Shown here: piece by piece, positions 6,783 to 8,048 of the stretch
How the letters are laid out: every line of letters starts with the position of its first letter
Numbering within the stretch: the stretch's first letter is position 1
DNA from: an uncultured Candidatus Melainabacteria bacterium
Lineage (GTDB): Bacteria; Cyanobacteriota; Vampirovibrionia; Gastranaerophilales; Gastranaerophilaceae
NCBI GenBank assembly: GCA_934773085.1
Contig: CAKVMU010000069.1
Location: forward strand, 1-8,048
Length of the DNA: 8,048 bases
Reading direction: 5' to 3'
Translations under genes and position numbers: made by a program
The notes under the pieces: model-generated
Database searches by the model: none
Seen by the model: only the letters and a program-made list of their open reading frames with translations
Told to the model about the DNA's origin: nothing

Positions 6783-6821
6783 GGTAAATATCGTTCAGCA
6801 CAAGGCTGACGGTGTATTACC
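6783..6821 (+). promoter_or_regulatory. bulged hairpin in the rpsH leader
   Basis: GGTAA-A-TA-T-C, then TTCAGC, pairs with GCTGA-C and GGTGTATTACC around an ACAAG loop. The core pairs are TCAGC/GCTGA and the outer pairs GGTAA/TTACC, with small bulges. It ends about ten bases before the ribosome binding site. Ribosomal proteins often control their own mRNA through such leaders, and S8 does so in E. coli at another site of the operon. No specific S8-binding consensus could be confirmed here. Confidence 0.35.
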
Positions 6822-6830
6822 GCAACCCAT

Positions 6831-6836
6831 AAAGGA
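6831..6836 (+). promoter_or_regulatory. rpsH ribosome binding site
   Basis: AAAGGA lies seven bases before the ATG, an ordinary strong site that fixes the start. Confidence 0.8.
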
Positions 6837-6843
6837 TTAAATT

Positions 6844-7239
6844 ATGAATACAGATCCGATAGCAGATATGCTAACAAGAATCAGAAACGCTAATGTCGTT
6901 TCTCACCCATCAGTTGAAATGCCTTCTTCTAAATTGAAAGTTGCTTTGGCTAAACTTTTGAAATCAGAAGGTTTTATCAATGACTACTCAGAAAGAGCTG
7001 AAGGACACTTTAAGTATCTTTCAATCGAGCTTAAGTATGACGAAAACAACAAACCGGTTATCACTAACTTGAAAAGAGTTTCTAAACCTGGTTTGAGAAA
7101 CTACTGCAAAGCTAAAAACCTTCCTCAAGTTTTGGGCGGTTTGGGTATTGCAATCGTTTCTACAAGCAAAGGACTTTTGACTGACCGTAAAGCTAGAAAA
7201 GAAAATCTCGGCGGCGAAGTTTTATGCTACGTTTACTAA
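6844..7239 (+). CDS. rpsH: 30S ribosomal protein S8
   Basis: Primary 16S rRNA-binding protein that binds the central domain (helix 21) and is needed for platform assembly; in E. coli it is also the repressor of the spc operon. The full-length 131 residues begin with the family N-terminus [14 protein letters not shown] (4-17) and end with the signature [26 protein letters not shown] (106-131). Middle motifs such as KPGLRNY (81-87) and the [13 protein letters not shown] region also match. In most bacteria rplE and often rpsN come directly before rpsH. Here the preceding gene is the unrelated secreted protein, and rpsH has its own promoter and structured leader. Confidence 0.98.
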   Translation: MNTDPIADMLTRIRNANVVSHPSVEMPSSKLKVALAKLLKSEGFINDYSERAEGHFKYLSIELKYDENNKPVITNLKRVSKPGLRNYCKAKNLPQVLGGLGIAIVSTSKGLLTDRKARKENLGGEVLCYVY

Positions 7240-7253
7240 TATTTAATATTAGT
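7235..7253 (+). repeat. perfect 9-bp inverted repeat over the rpsH stop codon
   Basis: ACTAATATT-T-AATATTAGT contains the rpsH stop codon TAA. It is AT-rich and has no U-run, so it is unlikely to be an intrinsic terminator; an mRNA processing or stability role is possible. The rest of the 81-base gap before rplF holds a weak stem, ACAGG (7267-7271) with CCTGT (7289-7293), and the rplF ribosome binding site. Confidence 0.45.
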
Positions 7254-7306
7254 TGTTTCACACTAAACAGGTGCAATTGACAGAAAAGCCTGTACAAAAA
7301 ATTTAA

Positions 7307-7312
7307 AAGGAG
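7307..7312 (+). promoter_or_regulatory. rplF ribosome binding site
   Basis: AAGGAG lies eight bases before the ATG, a near-ideal Shine-Dalgarno supporting the start. Confidence 0.85.
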
Positions 7313-7320
7313 AAAATAAT

Positions 7321-7860
7321 ATGTCACGTATTGGTAAAAAACCTATCGAAATTCCTTCAGGTGTTGAAGTAAAAATCGATGGTAACGTTATAACTGTTAA
7401 AGGACCTAAAGGTACTGAAGCAGTTCCATTCAGAAGTGAAGTTAAAGTTTCTGTTGCAGACAATCACATCGTTGTTGAACCAAACTCTGATGACAGAAAA
7501 ACTAACGCTCTTCACGGTTTGTTCAGAACTCTTATCGCTAACGCTGTAAAAGGTGTTCACGACGGATTCGAAAAGAAACTTGAAATCGTTGGTGTTGGTT
7601 ACCGTGCCGCTATGGAAGGTTCTAACCTTAACATGGCTCTTGGTTACTCTCATCCGGTTATCATCGTTCCGCCGGAAGGTATTAAATTGAGCGTTGAAGC
7701 TAACACTAAAATCACCGTTCAAGGTTCTAACAAACAAGCAGTCGGCGATGTCGCAGCTTTCATCAGAAGCAAACGTCCACCTGAAGTTTACAAAGGAAAA
7801 GGTGTTAAGTACGAAGGCGAACACATCAGACGTAAAGCCGGTAAAGCTGGTAAGAAGTAG
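7321..7860 (+). CDS. rplF: 50S ribosomal protein L6
   Basis: 23S rRNA-binding protein at the base of the L7/L12 stalk, near the sarcin-ricin loop. The full-length 179 residues begin with MSRIGKKPIEIPSGV and contain the usual two repeated alpha/beta domains (roughly 11-82 and 88-165). The family signature PPEVYKGKGVKY (153-164), the EGEHIRRKAGK motif and a Lys-rich tail close the protein. It is probably cotranscribed with rpsH despite an 81-base gap, since no promoter is evident between them. In the canonical order rplR would follow within a few bases; here the stop codon abuts a repeated non-coding element. Confidence 0.98.
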   Translation: MSRIGKKPIEIPSGVEVKIDGNVITVKGPKGTEAVPFRSEVKVSVADNHIVVEPNSDDRKTNALHGLFRTLIANAVKGVHDGFEKKLEIVGVGYRAAMEGSNLNMALGYSHPVIIVPPEGIKLSVEANTKITVQGSNKQAVGDVAAFIRSKRPPEVYKGKGVKYEGEHIRRKAGKAGKK

Positions 7861-7861
7861 T

Positions 7862-8044
7862 GCTACGCACGTAGACTTTTGGACGGAACACATAAGTAGA
7901 ATCTACAGAATTGTATCAAAACTTCTAGTGTTCCTTCTGAACGAACTACAAATCGGAAGTAAGCTTCGATGGCTACGCACGTAGCTAATTGGACGGAACA
8001 CATAGGTAGAATCTACAGAATTATATCTAAACTTCTAGTGTTCC
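7862..8044 (+). repeat. tandem 110-base repeat with foldable units
   Basis: Two copies of a 73-base conserved block (7862-7934 and 7972-8044) are spaced by exactly 110 bases and match at 66 of 73 positions by my count. Each block starts with an inverted repeat, CTACG-CA-CGTAG (extended to GCTACG-CA-CGTAGC in copy 2). It then has a perfect 7-bp stem, GGAACAC/GTGTTCC (7885-7891 with 7928-7934; 7995-8001 with 8038-8044), enclosing a GTAG-AAT-CTAC mini-hairpin. The stem arms are unchanged between copies. The connecting 37 bases of copy 1 can form a further stem, TCgGAAG/CTTCGA (7953-7969). No protein frame is supported here. It may be an RNA element, a miniature mobile repeat, or the edge of a longer array cut by the window end. 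Confidence 0.8.
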
Positions 8045-8048
8045 CTAC

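Noticed and set aside
7357..7893. 178-codon open frame on the minus strand across rplF
   Set aside because: Low-complexity Val/Ser/Phe/Asn translation wholly antisense to a certain ribosomal-protein gene; a shadow frame.
7862..8044. CRISPR array
   Set aside because: The repeat unit is about 73 bases with one 37-base connecting stretch seen; only two copies, imperfect, with no cas gene.

Overview
The window is AT-rich bacterial chromosome. It looks like a genome from the Vampirovibrionia/Gastranaerophilales lineage, the non-photosynthetic relatives of Cyanobacteria. That placement is an inference from base composition, the GH57-DUF3536 enzyme, two unfamiliar lineage-restricted proteins and a scattered ribosomal-protein operon. 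It has not been tested by any search.

Left part (1-3183, plus strand): a large GH57/DUF3536 alpha-glucan-type enzyme is translationally coupled, through a one-base TAATG overlap, to a family 1 uracil-DNA glycosylase (ung). ung runs head-on into rarA on the minus strand. The two stop codons overlap, so no untranscribed space lies between them.

Middle (3180-5902, minus strand): rarA, the AAA+ replication-fork maintenance ATPase, lies 40 bases downstream of a 405-residue multi-pass membrane protein that I do not recognise. The 5' leader of the membrane-protein gene is the most remarkable part of the window. A good promoter is followed at once by a 15-codon reading frame ending in tandem Trp codons (…QWWRS-stop, much like the end of E. 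coli TrpL, …GWWRTS-stop). After it come three mutually exclusive hairpins in the 1:2, 2:3, 3:4 order of a transcription attenuator; the last is GC-rich with a U-rich tail. No trp gene is in view, so this is a candidate tryptophan-responsive attenuator in front of an orphan membrane protein.

Right part (5959-8048, plus strand): a small secreted protein of unknown function is followed by rpsH (S8) and rplF (L6). The usual rplE/rpsN does not precede rpsH, which has its own extended -10 promoter and a structured leader of about 120 bases. rpsH and rplF are separated by an unusually long 81-base gap. rplF is followed not by rplR but by a 110-base-period tandem element whose units can fold, and which runs into the window edge.

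A theme across the window is two modes of translation start. ung, the 405-residue gene, rpsH and rplF have clear Shine-Dalgarno sequences. rarA and the 215-residue secreted protein have none, and each has a -10 box ending exactly six bases before ATG, which predicts leaderless mRNAs. The Trp leader peptide is almost leaderless, with about three bases of 5' UTR.
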